Source of the DNA: Vandiemenella viatica
Taxonomy: Eukaryota > Arthropoda > Insecta > Orthoptera > Morabidae
Assembly: GCA_031002005.1 (NCBI GenBank)
Contig: CM061920.1
Location: 113,946,095 to 114,010,094 of the forward strand
Length of the DNA: 64,000 nucleotides
Direction: 5' to 3'
Shown: one piece after another, positions 34,816 through 45,551 of the stretch
Position numbering within the stretch: the stretch's first letter is position 1
Layout of the letters: the number at the start of each line of letters is the position of its first letter
Position numbers and translations under genes: made by a program
The notes under the pieces: model-generated
What the model saw: the letters and a program-made list of their open reading frames with translations, nothing else
Databases searched by the model: none
What the model was told of the DNA's origin: nothing

Positions 34816-35175
34816 TATATATTTCCATCTCCCTTTATTTTCGCCTATAACCAATCTAAATAAAATTATACCAATTATGCTAGACAAAGATTATTTTGTT
34901 TCACATTTATCACTGGTCAACCTTATCCCCCACACCCCAGGCAATTCTACCACCACCACGGGTGTTCTGCCTTTGTTTCATTCATGTGGCAGGTCGGGAT
35001 GTGACCACATCTTTCCCACTGCCATATGTCTTACCTCTCATGATTAAGGCCCATGCCGAAATATTGTGCATTTGTGTTTATTTTTTTAGTGTTTTTACGT
35101 GTTCGTCTCGCCCTCCTGCCTTCATCTGTGGTGGATAGTGATGGGTATTTTTTCCCCTATCCTATCTTATTTTAT

Positions 35176-35799
35176 ATGCTCTCCAATACGTATTAGCACA
35201 AATTTCCTATGAGTGGAAAACAATAATAGTATCTGTTTCATTCTAAAAACCTACATCCCGTTCAACTATTGACTCTATCTTTCTATATAATGTGTAGTGT
35301 AACTTTTTATGCTGAATGAAATGAGATGCGAATCATTGCTGTAACTTGAAAATTACATTTTTTATTTTTTTTTTAACACGTTTTTGAAGTAACTAAATTT
35401 GTGATACCTCTTTACCTAAATTTACTGGATCCGACGAGTTCTTTCTTGTTTTGGATGTAATTTAATTTTACACCTCTGAAAATGAATGTGAGAAAATATA
35501 TTCCGAAATCAGAAAAATCCTATATACTACTTTTGATAACCTGCTAAAATGATTGATTGATTTCTGCCTCGTACTTTCAAAATTATTTCCTATCGATTTC
35601 AAGTGTTTTGAGGACCCCCACAACTGTTTTTGAAGGTATATTGGCAAAACTAAGGTTGTATTTCATCAGTTTCTTAATATGTTTTTGATTAAGTGTCCAG
35701 GTAATAAGGACATGAATACAATTCTTTTTGATCTATTCATAACATTAATTCTTCATAAGATTGGATTGTACTTCCCAATTACTTACTGTCCATTAGTAA
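35176..35799. other. Nothing clear; possibly more of the LINE remnant to its right
   Basis: AT-rich, many stops in all frames. It may be the decayed downstream part of the minus-strand reverse transcriptase at 35800-36200. Confidence 0.3.
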
Positions 35800-36200
35800 T
35801 TCTTTTATTAATTTTTAAAACTGATTTTTCCTTTCTTTCTAAAATTGAACTGAAATAGCAAAAATTATTTACTTTTCTAATTTGTATCCCATCAATGTAC
35901 AATTCATCCAGATCATTAGTAAGATATTCAGTTTTTTGATAGTTTATCTTCAAGCCCTAATTTTTATATTCCATTGATAGTTGAAAGCATATGTAATTTG
36001 CGTCCTCCCCATCTTGTGTTATGATGATCATCGGTGAATAGTGCATGATGTAAATACTTTCTGACCGTTATTTCTAGACACATTTAATTACCCTTACAAG
36101 AACATGTTCTCAAACTAACATCTACACAAATTTTAAATAGGGTTCGTGACATTGGACAACCCTACAACAGGCCTTCACTTGTTTTAAATTGTTGTGATAA
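35800..36200 (-). pseudogene. Highly decayed RTE-like LINE reverse transcriptase
   Basis: Across minus-strand frames, pieces such as FTDDHHNTRWGG..., YMLSTINGI and LGLEDKLSKN match the pattern of the RT catalytic FADD motif region and the following helix (ADDQ...Y...LGLKIN..KT). There are many stops and frameshifts. Confidence 0.45.
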
Positions 36201-36804
36201 TGCCTGGGCAGTTTTTTTTTTTTTTTTGCATGTGTTATTAGGGAACATTTATTGTACTATTTTAATTACAGAAGTAATAATTTTATCTTTGTTGCGGTTG
36301 GTGATAGATATTATTATTAACATCAGCTATTGTCAATCTGTCAAACTTTCTAAAATGACACCCAAGTACAGTGCTCTTTTACTAAAACAGTCGCTAGCTC
36401 CCTTTTAATAGTTAATCTTGAACAGCAAGGAGCAACAGCTTCAAAAGTTAGTTAGTAAGATTTCACTGAGTTTATTGTAAAACGAGATAATTCGAGCTGC
36501 TCGTATCGGAGTTACAAAGTAGCCTGAGACTGACTACATATTAAACATTGAACTCCTTTGGATATTGCAGGTTAACTAATTAAGACACATTTACAACGAT
36601 TATTCTGTTAAAGTTCTAAAACATCCCAAAATATTCTTATGAACCTTGTTAGCAACAGTTTATGGAGAGATGGAACCAATTTAAAGATCACTTCCCCCAG
36701 AAAATGTTTAGTAGTCACAGGGCAACTGAAAAGGTTCTAATTCCATTTGTAGTTTTAAAAATATTTATCACATAAAACTTTCCACATTCCATATACATCA
36801 CACT
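36201..36804. other. No supported feature
   Basis: AT-rich with a T run near 36211. No exon or repeat boundary visible. Confidence 0.4.
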
Positions 36805-38754
36805 TAGTGATGTGCCGGATATCCGTATCCATATCTGCGGATATCCGAGGGGGAAAAAAGATCTGTGTCCGTATCCATTACTTTTTTAGCGGATCTTTAA
36901 CGGATCTTTTGTAAAGAATTTCGCTAAGCAGCTATATAAAATTTTAAAGATATCTAGCAATGAAATACTATTAACTCCAATTCCAATTACTTCATATTTC
37001 TTAAAATCTCCTATCTGGCACATTTATATTGCAAAAATTAATTATTTAAACATATATTTTACTACAATGAAGTCTTCACAGGTGTACCGCAAGATTGTGT
37101 TGTGAAAACACGATAATTCGACGACTAGCTCCGCCGCCTTCTTCAGGTGTGGAGACATCTGCATTGGTCGGCTGACCCACAGATACCCTGTCTGTGAAGA
37201 TGGCGGAGCTAGTGGTCGAAATATCGTGTTTTCACAACACAATCCGGTGGTACACCCGTGAAGACTTCATTGCAGTCGTACACCGGAAAAGTCTTCGTTC
37301 TTACATTTATATTACTAGTTTACCAAAGGTAACTGGTAACTTACCACTGTTTTAAGGTATTATTTTAACTATCAGGCCTCTAATCTTTGTGATTTGCTAG
37401 CTGAAATTATGTTTAAGGTACTGCTAAAGTGTTTACATAGGATAAAATAATCACTTTTACAGAAATTTAAAAAAATAAATGTTATACTTAACATTAAGTT
37501 TGGTAAATTGTACTTCAAAAAGAGTAAATTGGCAGTTTTATCATCCAAAAGTCTATTATGATGAGCATCATAACTTATTCCTGCTGCAACTGAAAAACTG
37601 CTCTCTTGGTACGCTTGTTACAGGTGATGATAAATATGTGCAACCGATTTATTTACTATTATTGTTAACAACTTTTTTAACATCGCAGTTGATGTGCTGC
37701 ACAATAAATATTATCTACGTCAGATAAAGTGCAGGAACTCTTCATGTTGGATCCTCCATCTCTTACCATGCAGTGCACATTCTGTTTGGGATTCCCCACC
37801 CTTTAAACATATTTTGAAATATTTACGAAATGTAATCTCTCGTTTGGCGTTCTTCAAGTATCTCCACTTTTGAAACGATATTTTCCCTTATAAAATTTTT
37901 TGTAATGTTCTGGATACCAATGAAACACCCTACCAAAAAAGCCTACCAGATATAGGATTTGCAGGAAACTCTCTCAAAATAGTTCAACACGTCTTTATTT
38001 TCGATCCTAAAGTTCACTGCAGATAAATTCTGTAAAATATTTCCTGCCTTTTAGAAGACAATTTGCAATAACATTATCCAGCAATCGTCGGAGCCAAAAT
38101 CTTCTACGTGTTGAAAAGATAATCTAGATAAAGCTATCATTTCTGCAATTAAATAGTTTTAAATAATTTTTATTTTTTATTATCCCACATTTTCTATGTA
38201 TTCGTTAAAAAATGTTTTTTCTAAATTCTCTTTTCAACATTTTTAAAGACGTTGCCTGCTGAATGTGTTCACCGGCAATCTTCTTAGCGGAGTCTTCTCT
38301 TAATAATAACTCATATTTTTGTGGGTGTTTCATCTGAAGATGAATTTTTAAGAAAGTTGTACATTTATGGGAATACATTCCTTCACAGAGTTTGTATTTA
38401 GCAGATCGTCATTTACTATTGTAAAATATTTCCATATTACACTACTATACCTTTTTGTATAAATTGTGTTTATTTTAATTTAACTTACAACTTCCAAAAA
38501 AACAGAAACGTATATCATCTACGCAATTCTATGTCATCCTAAAATATAAACATAAATACGCACAGTTCAAGGTCAAAACACATCACGTAAGCTGGACGTT
38601 TGTCGATAAAAGATCATAGTTGACGACTTTTCTACTGTCGATCCAAGTTGAGAAAGTTGAGATCCGTATCCGTATTCATGGATCTAGACAATAATGACCC
38701 GTATCTGTATCCGTATCAGCAGACATACATTTTTAACGATCCGGCACATCACTA
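36805..38754. mobile_element. hAT element, 1.95 kb, perfect 8-bp target duplication
   Basis: Terminal inverted repeats TAGTGATGTGCCGGAT (36805-36820) and its complement (38739-38754) match perfectly. ATCACACT flanks both sides (36797-36804 and 38755-38762). Subterminal GGATATCCG and CCGTATCC motifs repeat near both ends. No transposase is recognisable; the 82-residue frame at 37479-37727 has no motif. It is non-autonomous and carries an inserted fold-back at 37062-37275. Confidence 0.9.
37062..37275. mobile_element. 214-bp fold-back element inside the hAT
   Basis: 37062-37146 is the inverse complement of 37191-37275. Inner sequence includes a hammerhead-type pattern: minus strand ACAC, CTGAAGA (37140-37146), GGCG/CGTC stem, then GAAT and GTGT able to pair with ACAC. 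The plus-strand arm has GTGAAGA and GAAA. Probably a Penelope terminal repeat pair with decayed ribozymes. Confidence 0.65.
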
Positions 38755-38762
38755 ATCACACT

Positions 38763-39185
38763 GACCAACACAGATCTTATCCGCACAGGTTAGTTTCAAA
38801 TTCTCGCCTCAAAAACATCCAGAATAATGATGAATCCCCACTGTGAACCATCATGGAATGCAAAATACTAATATCCCATGTTCTGACAGCACCAAAATTT
38901 TAGATTAAGTTATTTTCAGCAATTCTAGTTATGAAATATTTTCTTCAATTCCTACTAGTTTAGCAGTTATTGTCTATTTAAGAAGGAGGACTGTTAATTT
39001 ATCTAATTCCCTTTATCCCAAAAATATTTCATTTCTCTTAAAGCTTTTTGTTTCAAAAAATTTTTCTTCTAAATTAATTTAGCACACTGTTTTATGCATA
39101 TTAATTTTTCTTCATAAGTTATTCAACCAGTCTTATTTTATTTGAAAGTCATGTATTTTCAAATAATTATTTCTTTCATTTAAAT
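38763..39185. other. No supported feature
   Basis: AT-rich, no exon. Lies between the hAT element and the repeat-X copy. Confidence 0.4.
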
Positions 39186-39189
39186 CGTG

Positions 39190-39700
39190 TTGCATAACTG
39201 TGTGGTTTGTTCATCTTATAAAGAATCCAGTTCTTTATATTTCAGACAATTTTAAAAGTTTATAACTGTGCTTCCTTTTTCTCTTCAAGGAACGACAATA
39301 TAAGCATCTCGTACCTGAAAATGCAAGGTTCTTCTTTTCACAATTACTAGTATTCTTAGCAATCGATCTATGCCTTACAAAATCTCCATTACCTTCTCTC
39401 TTGATATATCACCATATAGTAACCTAGACTTTTTTTTCCTTTTCTCTAACAGCAATCATTATTGAATTTCATTCATTCTCAAAGAAAAAATCTAATTGCC
39501 TTGCATTATGATTTCACCAGTGCCATTGTTTGAAAATATTAAATTCGCTTTTAAGGCCTAAATACTACTAAAATCGAAAACAAAAGTAGCTGTGTGTTTA
39601 GAAAAAATATTTCCGTTGTATAACAACCCTCCTCAAGTTTACACGGATTTTCTATGGAAAGACACTGGTAACTTATCCTTGCATTCTTTGGTACCTATTT
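39190..39700 (+). repeat. Repeat X, copy without the Sola-like insertion (empty site)
   Basis: 39190-39488 aligns with the joined flanks of the Sola-like element, 40735-40782 plus 48194-48445: GTTGCATAAC, GTTTGTTC, then ATCCAG, CTTTATATTTCAGACAATTT, and further. The single ATCCAG here is where the other copy carries the 7.4-kb insertion. The class of repeat X itself is unknown. Confidence 0.75.
39489..39607 (+). repeat. ~118-bp dispersed repeat, copy 2 (inserted in repeat X)
   Basis: Present here but absent from the same place in the other repeat-X copy near 48450, so it behaves as a small insertion. Copy 1 is at 31949-32067. Confidence 0.7.
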
Positions 39701-39769
39701 CTCTCATTGCTTGTAGGAAGTTTTACCCAAATTTTACAAAAAGCATCATCTTATCTTAATACTAAAAAA

Positions 39770-40140
39770 AACACAAAAACAAACAAAAGACTAAAAACAT
39801 GGTGTAAATATTGTGAGACCATTCGTAATTCACTTTGAGAAGGTTAATTTTTTCCTCGAGGGTGTTACTTAAATTCAAAATTTGTGATGTTTGACTGTCT
39901 TTTAATTCTGAAAGAAGTGTGGTATGGCCTGTTAACTGTGCAATTAGACTGTCTATTAATTCAGAAAAAAGTGAGGTTTGACTGTCTTGGAGGTCTTTTA
40001 ATGCCAAAGAAAGTGAGGTTTGATTATCCTGGAAATCTTTTAATGCCGAAGAAAGTGAGGTTTATCTCTGCCATCAATAAGAGTAGCAGCTCAACTGAGG
40101 TTTCTTCAACATCTAACTTGTGTTTTCCCTCCATGTTGAA
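39770..40140 (-). pseudogene. Gag-like coiled-coil ORF remnant
   Basis: The minus strand starts with MEGKHKLDVEETSVELLLLL at about 40137. After a frameshift it continues with repeats LKDFQDNQTSL, LKDLQDSQTSL, LKDSQTSQI. The register resembles the heptad-rich N-terminus of the gag at 616 but is not the same sequence. No capsid or pol follows. Probably a retroelement gag fragment. Confidence 0.4.
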
Positions 40141-40734
40141 AAAGCAGAGTGGGCCTATTGTCAAATGAAAACCGAATAATTCGCACAAATGATGGTGATG
40201 ACAACATTAAAATCAGTTGTTAAAGATACAATATAATTCAAACTTGCCTAAATATCATCTATTCAAGGCATGAACGACGATAATAAAGTAATTACCGAAG
40301 CTGCGAAATGTTAGAGACCAACACACACAATTTTAGTAGTACTATTTGTGAACCGTGAATTTACTGATGTTAAAAGGTGGTATCTTTACAATTAACAACA
40401 AATTCCCTATTTCATACCTTTTTACAGGTTATAGGATGCATTCACTGGTAGACTACACTTATCTTAAATGTTTGCATACATTCCAAAGATTGTAGTTTAG
40501 GTGTTGTTTTGTCTGGTATCTGCCATTAGATGTTTGTCAAAAATACGCTCCAACAGCCAGAGATGAAAAGGATTATACCAGCTGTTCCCGTGGTCTGTGA
40601 GCTGACAAATTCCTGTGTGTCTACTAGTGACGCTGTCATATCTTCGTTGTAATTATTAAATGTTTTCTCTTCTGGATATTGGTTGTGGTGGTGAATACAC
40701 TTTTGTTATTGCCAAGTTAACTGCATGTCATCCT
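40141..40734. other. No supported feature
   Basis: AT-rich single-copy-looking DNA before the second repeat-X copy. Confidence 0.4.
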
Positions 40735-40782
40735 GTTGCATAACCGAGTAGTTTGTTCGTATTATAACTATAAATCATCCAG

Positions 40783-41500
40783 GGGTCAATCCATTAAAAA
40801 TCACCCATACCATGTTGCTCATCATTTTTGTTTTTCTTAATTTTTTTACCAGTTACTCCCCAATACTAAGTGAGCTCAAAACCATTCATAAAAAAAATTT
40901 TAGGCTTTTAATTTTTTTTTTGGCAACCATTTTGAGTTTGCTTTGAAACCAATTTTTAGCTGAAATCAAGTTTTGCATAAACGGTTATAATTCTGTTAAT
41001 TCTGAAGATATCAAGACAAAATCAAAACCAAAATGTTCAGAACAAAATGCTCTAGATTTTTTGTCATAACGTAGTTTTACCTAAATAGTAAGGGGAGTGG
41101 AGAAAAAAAATATATAACTTCCAAGTTTAAATTAACTGAAAACAAGAACTTCAGAGCTGTAAAATCACTAAAAGGAAGAAAGACTCACCTTTAATTTCTT
41201 TTCTTTTGTAGATTTATTATAGGTAAGTTTGCTGTAAAATATGAAGCTTGAGCAGTTAGTCCATTTTTTTATAAATTTTTTTAAAAATACCTAAACAACG
41301 AACTTTTTCAATATTTGAAGAAGAGTATCTAAAAAAGGACTGAGTCAAAAATTATGAAATTAATTCACACAGCACATCTTCATGGTATAAACAATTGTTA
41401 AAAATTTGGTGACCGAGTCTCAACTGGTTCCAGAGTTATATGGAATCAAAGTTTTCAGAAAAACTATGCATTACGTGCATAATGAATGGTAATGAAGGAT
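40783..41500 (+). repeat. Left terminal inverted repeat
   Basis: About 720 bp, mirrored at 47470-48189 with roughly 90% agreement by eye, for example GACTGAGTCAAAAATTATGA and CAACTGGTTCCAGAGTTATA in both. Confidence 0.85.
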
Positions 41501-42014
41501 GAACATGCTTTTCTTTTAAAAGAAATTAATTAAAAATCAGTCCACATTGCATAAAAATGCAGAAACATGAAAAAGAAGATAGCATATTTTTAAATGGAAA
41601 AATAAATAAATTAATAAGTATTAATTTATACTCATTTATATTTATACTAAAAATAATAAATGGTCCAAATAATAAATTGTAAGGTTTCATTTATACACCC
41701 GTAAGCAATATTCAGTTTATTACTTGTTGGTTGAAGTTTTCATACAAAAGCTTTCTTGTCTGTACAAGTCTTCATCTGCAGGTGTAAGAAGTATGCGTGT
41801 TCAGACTTCAACAATCCCCTCCACAAGCAAGTGGCTCTTGGAACCTTTCTGAGTGAACATTTAGTGAAGTTGTGTAGTAATGTTTTATATTTTATTGTAG
41901 TGCTTTAATCAAAGTTTTTACAATATATTTTTAATACTTAAAAATATTCTTTAATAATTTTTATTATTGAGTGAACTCATTGTTATCTGAACCAGTGCAT
42001 TTGTGTTAGTGAAA

Positions 42015-42818
42015 ATGAGTTGTTTTGTGGGAGAATTAATTCATGAGCAGTGTCATAAGCAGGCCTATAAAGCTGTGCCAAATGAAATACTTATGGTGAG
42101 TGACTTACTTTTTGAAGAACAAAACTTACTAACAATGAGAGTTAACAATGAAGTCAATAATGTTTGCCATTACCATAAAACTAAATATTTAGAACAGTTT
42201 AATCATATCTTTGGGAGAAAATGTTGTGATCCTATGAGTGTACACAAAAAGCCTATTAAAAATGGATTGAGAAAAATTCTTTTGGATCACCTTGGTAAGG
42301 AAAAAAACTTTGAAGTTGATTTAATACCTGGAAAAGCTCTATGTCCAACATGTTTTTTCAAAAATATTTGTAAAAGAACCAGATCATGCAGAGACTGAAA
42401 TGGAAAAGGATACAGATTTCATACCTGAAGCATATGAGGTAGTTAATGAATCCCCTTTACACAAAGTTAGCTCAATATGTAGTTCTTTAGATCTTTCCCC
42501 TTTAAATAAGGTAGCTAAATTAAATAAAGAGCAAAGACATTTGGCCCTAAAAAAAAGACAGTTCAAATCACAACTGCTGTTAAGAGGAAATTAGAAGAAT
42601 CATTTCATGAGGATTTAGCTGAAGAAGACCTTGCTAGCAATTCAAAAGAAAACGAATATGATATTTTGATACAAAAACTTAAAGAAAAATGCAGTTTAGC
42701 TAATAATGAAGAAAAAATCCAAATTGTCAGCTTTCTGACTAGTTCATGGTCAAGAAATAAAATAATTTGGTGCTTTGAATATATTGTAAAAGTAACAAAA
42801 GAACTTATGAAAGAACAA
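42015..42818 (+). pseudogene. Sola-like transposase, N-terminal part
   Basis: Starts ATG at 42015 (MSCFVGELIHEQCHKQAYKA). Cys/His pairs follow (VCHYHKTKYLEQF, CPTCFF), probably zinc-binding. After a frameshift near 42370 and another near 42555 the protein continues to SFLTSSWSRNKIIWCFE, a helix-turn-helix-like segment seen before the catalytic domain in this family. It stops at the LINE insertion after 42818. Its role would be DNA binding by the transposase. Confidence 0.7.
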
Positions 42819-42832
42819 TGTTGTTGTTGTTG

Positions 42833-43745
42833 TTTTTGTGGCTTTAGGGCGCGTCGACAGCGAGGTCATTAGCGCCCTAACAATGACCAGCTAATACTTT
42901 TGCTAAAAGAATATTAAAATACCATCTGCATGGTCGACTGTAAATGTGTCGGCCATACGGACAGCAAATAAAATAATTAAAAAAGAACATGGCTTTAAAC
43001 GCGCCACTAGGACCTGATTACCATAAAACACCTGGATGGCTGAAAAGTTGCCAAACCGGTTCACAAAATAATTAAAAACACTACATGTCTCGCTGGCTGT
43101 ATAGAGGCCAGCGAGACATAAATTATTAAGATATTAAAATTATAAAAAATAAAAACAATGCAAATGGATGTGTGGCTGTAAAGAGGCCACCCATACATCA
43201 TAAAACTAGGCCAATCTGCCTAAAATTTTAGGCAATAGACTGGCCAATACACAAAATTTCAAAACACTCGCCACACTACTGCTCTCGTAGTTAAAAATGA
43301 GAGACAGATCGTTGAGAGGCCAACGCCTGCCCCTAAAACTAAAAACGTTATTGTAATTGCTTTAAGGCGTGTTGACGGCAGGGCCAATAGCGCCCTAAAA
43401 ATGACCAGCTATTACTGTGGCTTATGAAAGTACTAAAATACTGCCTGCATGGTCGACTGTAAAGGGGTCGGCCATACAGACAGCAAATAAAATAAGTCAT
43501 AAAATCAGACGTGGCATTAAAGCGACCACAACGACTTAAAACCGTACAACACCTGTAAGGCTGTAAAGGGGCCAAACAGGTTCAAGAGAGGATAAAAAAC
43601 ACTACATGTCTCACTGGCAGTGTATTGGCCAGACAGACAAGAATAATAACAATACAAAAAATAAAAACCATGCATATGGATTGGGTGGCTGTAAAGAGGC
43701 CACCCATCAGTCTTAAAATTAGACCGATCTGCCTAAAATTGGTTT
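42833..43745 (-). repeat. Tandem 3' units of LINE copy A
   Basis: Two copies of the ~350-400 bp 3' UTR (about 42833-43215 and 43365-43740) share GTATGGCCGAC, CAGTCGACCATGCAG and GGGCGCTA. Between them (43216-43350) is ~135 bp matching the last ORF2 codons of copy B. The upstream unit ends in AAAGCAATTACAATAACG, a decayed (CAA)n tail. So one LINE 3' end is joined to another. Confidence 0.75.
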
Positions 43746-45137
43746 CACCCGCCTCGGTTCGGGTGGGTCGTTGGTCATTGCCCGCTGAGGAACGGGATCA
43801 GGCTCATCCACCAGCATTGCAGTTTCCTCTGGTTCTGAAGAGTCTGACGTCTCCGACTCAGCGTCCTCCTCGACTACCTCCTTGCCCTTCTTCCTCGACG
43901 TCTTTCCCTTTTTCTCCCTTTTACCAGGTGATCTGGGAGGGGACGAAGAGGGAGATTTAACGAACTGAGTCGGGTCCGTCAGCCTAAACCTCGGACCCCG
44001 TGTTTTCAAGTCGCCTTCAGGAACGTTGATAGCAGTTGGTAGTGCTACTGCTTTCACGGCACGTGGTGGTATTGGAGGTGCTGGTAATTTCACTGCTACT
44101 GCTGGTGGGTCCTGTTTCACTGCTAATGGTGTGATCGAGGTCGCAGACGTGTTGCTACCGACGTCCGCGGTCTTAGGAGTTATGACCTTAGCGGGTTTTG
44201 CACCGCATTTACACTGACACGAGCACGTAGTGCTTGTGCCCATGTCTGCAACGGACGTCTGGGTAGCAACACTTTGTTTCCTGACGGGAGCTGAAGCCAT
44301 CTTAGCAAAACTTGTTGCAAATACTGGGGCGGCAAGTAACTTGGCCTTCTTCTTAGCTTCCCCGTAAGGAATCCGCTCTTTGGTCTTCAGCTCCTGTATC
44401 TTGCGTTCTTCAAGATACACTTGACACTCCCTGCTCCAGGCGGGGTGCGAACCGGAGCAGTTGACACAAGCCTGTGGAAGCGTACAACTGACACCCGGCT
44501 CGTGTGCGCCCTTCCCGCAGTTTCCACATGTGGGGTTGCCCTTACATGACGCCGTCGTATGTCCGAACCGCTGACACTGGAAACAGCGCATCGGGTCCGG
44601 AACATACGGACGGACGTTAAGGTTTAAATATCCGGCCTTGATATTCTTGGGCAATACTGGAGTGTCAAACGTCAGGACGAAGGTGGCAGTCTTTTCAAGA
44701 TTGCCATTCACCCTTCGTGTGATCTGACGTACCTCGATCACATTCTCTGATTTCCATTCCTTAAGAAGCTCGTCAGTCCCTAAATCCATAACGTCACGGC
44801 AGGTGACCACGCCTTTACTGGAATTTAGGGACTTGTGGAGTTCGCATTTTACGGCGAACTCCCCGAGCCTCTTACAATTCAGCAGTAGGGTAGCTTGCTT
44901 ACTGGTGACAGTTTCCAGCAGCAGTGTCCCGTTCCTCAGTTTTTTAACAGTGTTAAGGGTACCAAAAAGACCCTCTAGACCCTTTGAGATATAGAAGGGT
45001 GACACCTTTTCAAACGATCCTTCAATTTTCTCCATAATTACAAAAGCGTTCTGTACTGAACAAACTTTTCTGTTACTATCAACCCTCACCCGTTTCTTTG
45101 AACTGGGTGTATTTATATTAGCCTGCGGCACACCCAT
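43719..45137 (-). CDS. LINE ORF1, gag-like nucleic-acid-binding protein, intact
   Basis: 472 residues without interruption. About residues 30-180 form the pre-knuckle region, likely RRM-like. Three CCHC zinc knuckles follow: CFQCQRFGHTTASC (185-198), CGNCGKGAHEPGVSC (204-218) and CVNCSGSHPAWSREC (224-238). Then comes LEERKIQELKTKERIPYGEA, a conserved stretch after the knuckles in I/jockey-group ORF1 proteins, and a long Pro/Ser/Glu-rich tail. It binds the element RNA and accompanies the ribonucleoprotein. The last six or so residues (PILGRSV) match the end of ORF2 in copy B, so the frame is fused across a large deletion. Confidence 0.9.
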   Translation of the reverse strand: MGVPQANINTPSSKKRVRVDSNRKVCSVQNAFVIMEKIEGSFEKVSPFYISKGLEGLFGTLNTVKKLRNGTLLLETVTSKQATLLLNCKRLGEFAVKCELHKSLNSSKGVVTCRDVMDLGTDELLKEWKSENVIEVRQITRRVNGNLEKTATFVLTFDTPVLPKNIKAGYLNLNVRPYVPDPMRCFQCQRFGHTTASCKGNPTCGNCGKGAHEPGVSCTLPQACVNCSGSHPAWSRECQVYLEERKIQELKTKERIPYGEAKKKAKLLAAPVFATSFAKMASAPVRKQSVATQTSVADMGTSTTCSCQCKCGAKPAKVITPKTADVGSNTSATSITPLAVKQDPPAVAVKLPAPPIPPRAVKAVALPTAINVPEGDLKTRGPRFRLTDPTQFVKSPSSSPPRSPGKREKKGKTSRKKGKEVVEEDAESETSDSSEPEETAMLVDEPDPVPQRAMTNDPPEPRRVKPILGRSV

Positions 45138-45551
45138 ACCGCAGGTTGGTTTGGTTTTCTTGTGAGTCTTAATTTTGGTCCCACGAGTATTACCAATTTA
45201 AACAGAAATGCTAATACAACAGGGGTGCGCAGGTGCCCCTGAGGTTGCACGCTAGCGAGTGATTTCCCTCATCACTCATTCGCCTCCTCGGCACGTGTCT
45301 GACCTTGAGGTTGAGGGGTTTATTATAGAGGTTTGTTCCGTCCTCGCAATCCGGGCGATGAAGCCAAGATCCCCGTTCTCCTAGGCACACAACGTTCCAC
45401 CGCCACGCCCTGCGGTGGTCGTTGAAGCATGGTAGGAGTTTACGGTGTGGGAAACTTGCGGCGCTCACAAGTTTCCAGCTCGGGCACCGCGGGTTCGCCA
45501 AACCCGTACCTGGCACTTGCGTACCAGGCCCCTGCGGGGATGAAAGAACAA

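Larger units (their letters stand above)
32100..35175 (+). mobile_element. Penelope-like element, family 2, split by insertion of family 1
   Basis: The C-terminal coding part and first 3' noncoding bases are at 32100-32640. The rest of the 3' region is at 34816-35175. Joined, they are collinear with the inverse of 62140-63000: TATATATCCCTTTATTTTC-type sequence, then CAAAGATTATTTTGTTTCAC, ACTGGTCAA, GATGTGACCACATCTTTCCC, then a decayed hammerhead region (CATGA...CCGAAATATTG). The inserted element lies within a (TA)n stretch. Confidence 0.75.
42819..45539 (-). mobile_element. I/jockey-type LINE copy A: 5' UTR and ORF1, ORF2 deleted, doubled 3' end
   Basis: Flanked by a perfect 12-bp duplication, ATGAAAGAACAA, at 42807-42818 and 45540-45551. 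It reads on the minus strand from GC-rich 5' UTR (45539) through ORF1 and two tandem 3' UTR units to a (CAA)n tail at 42819-42832. ORF2 (endonuclease and RT) is missing apart from small C-terminal pieces. The 5' end coincides with that of copy B, so the copy is full-length at its 5' end. Confidence 0.9.

Noticed and set aside
43625..43960. Plus-strand ORF of 111 residues
   Set aside because: It is the antisense shadow of the intact LINE ORF1.
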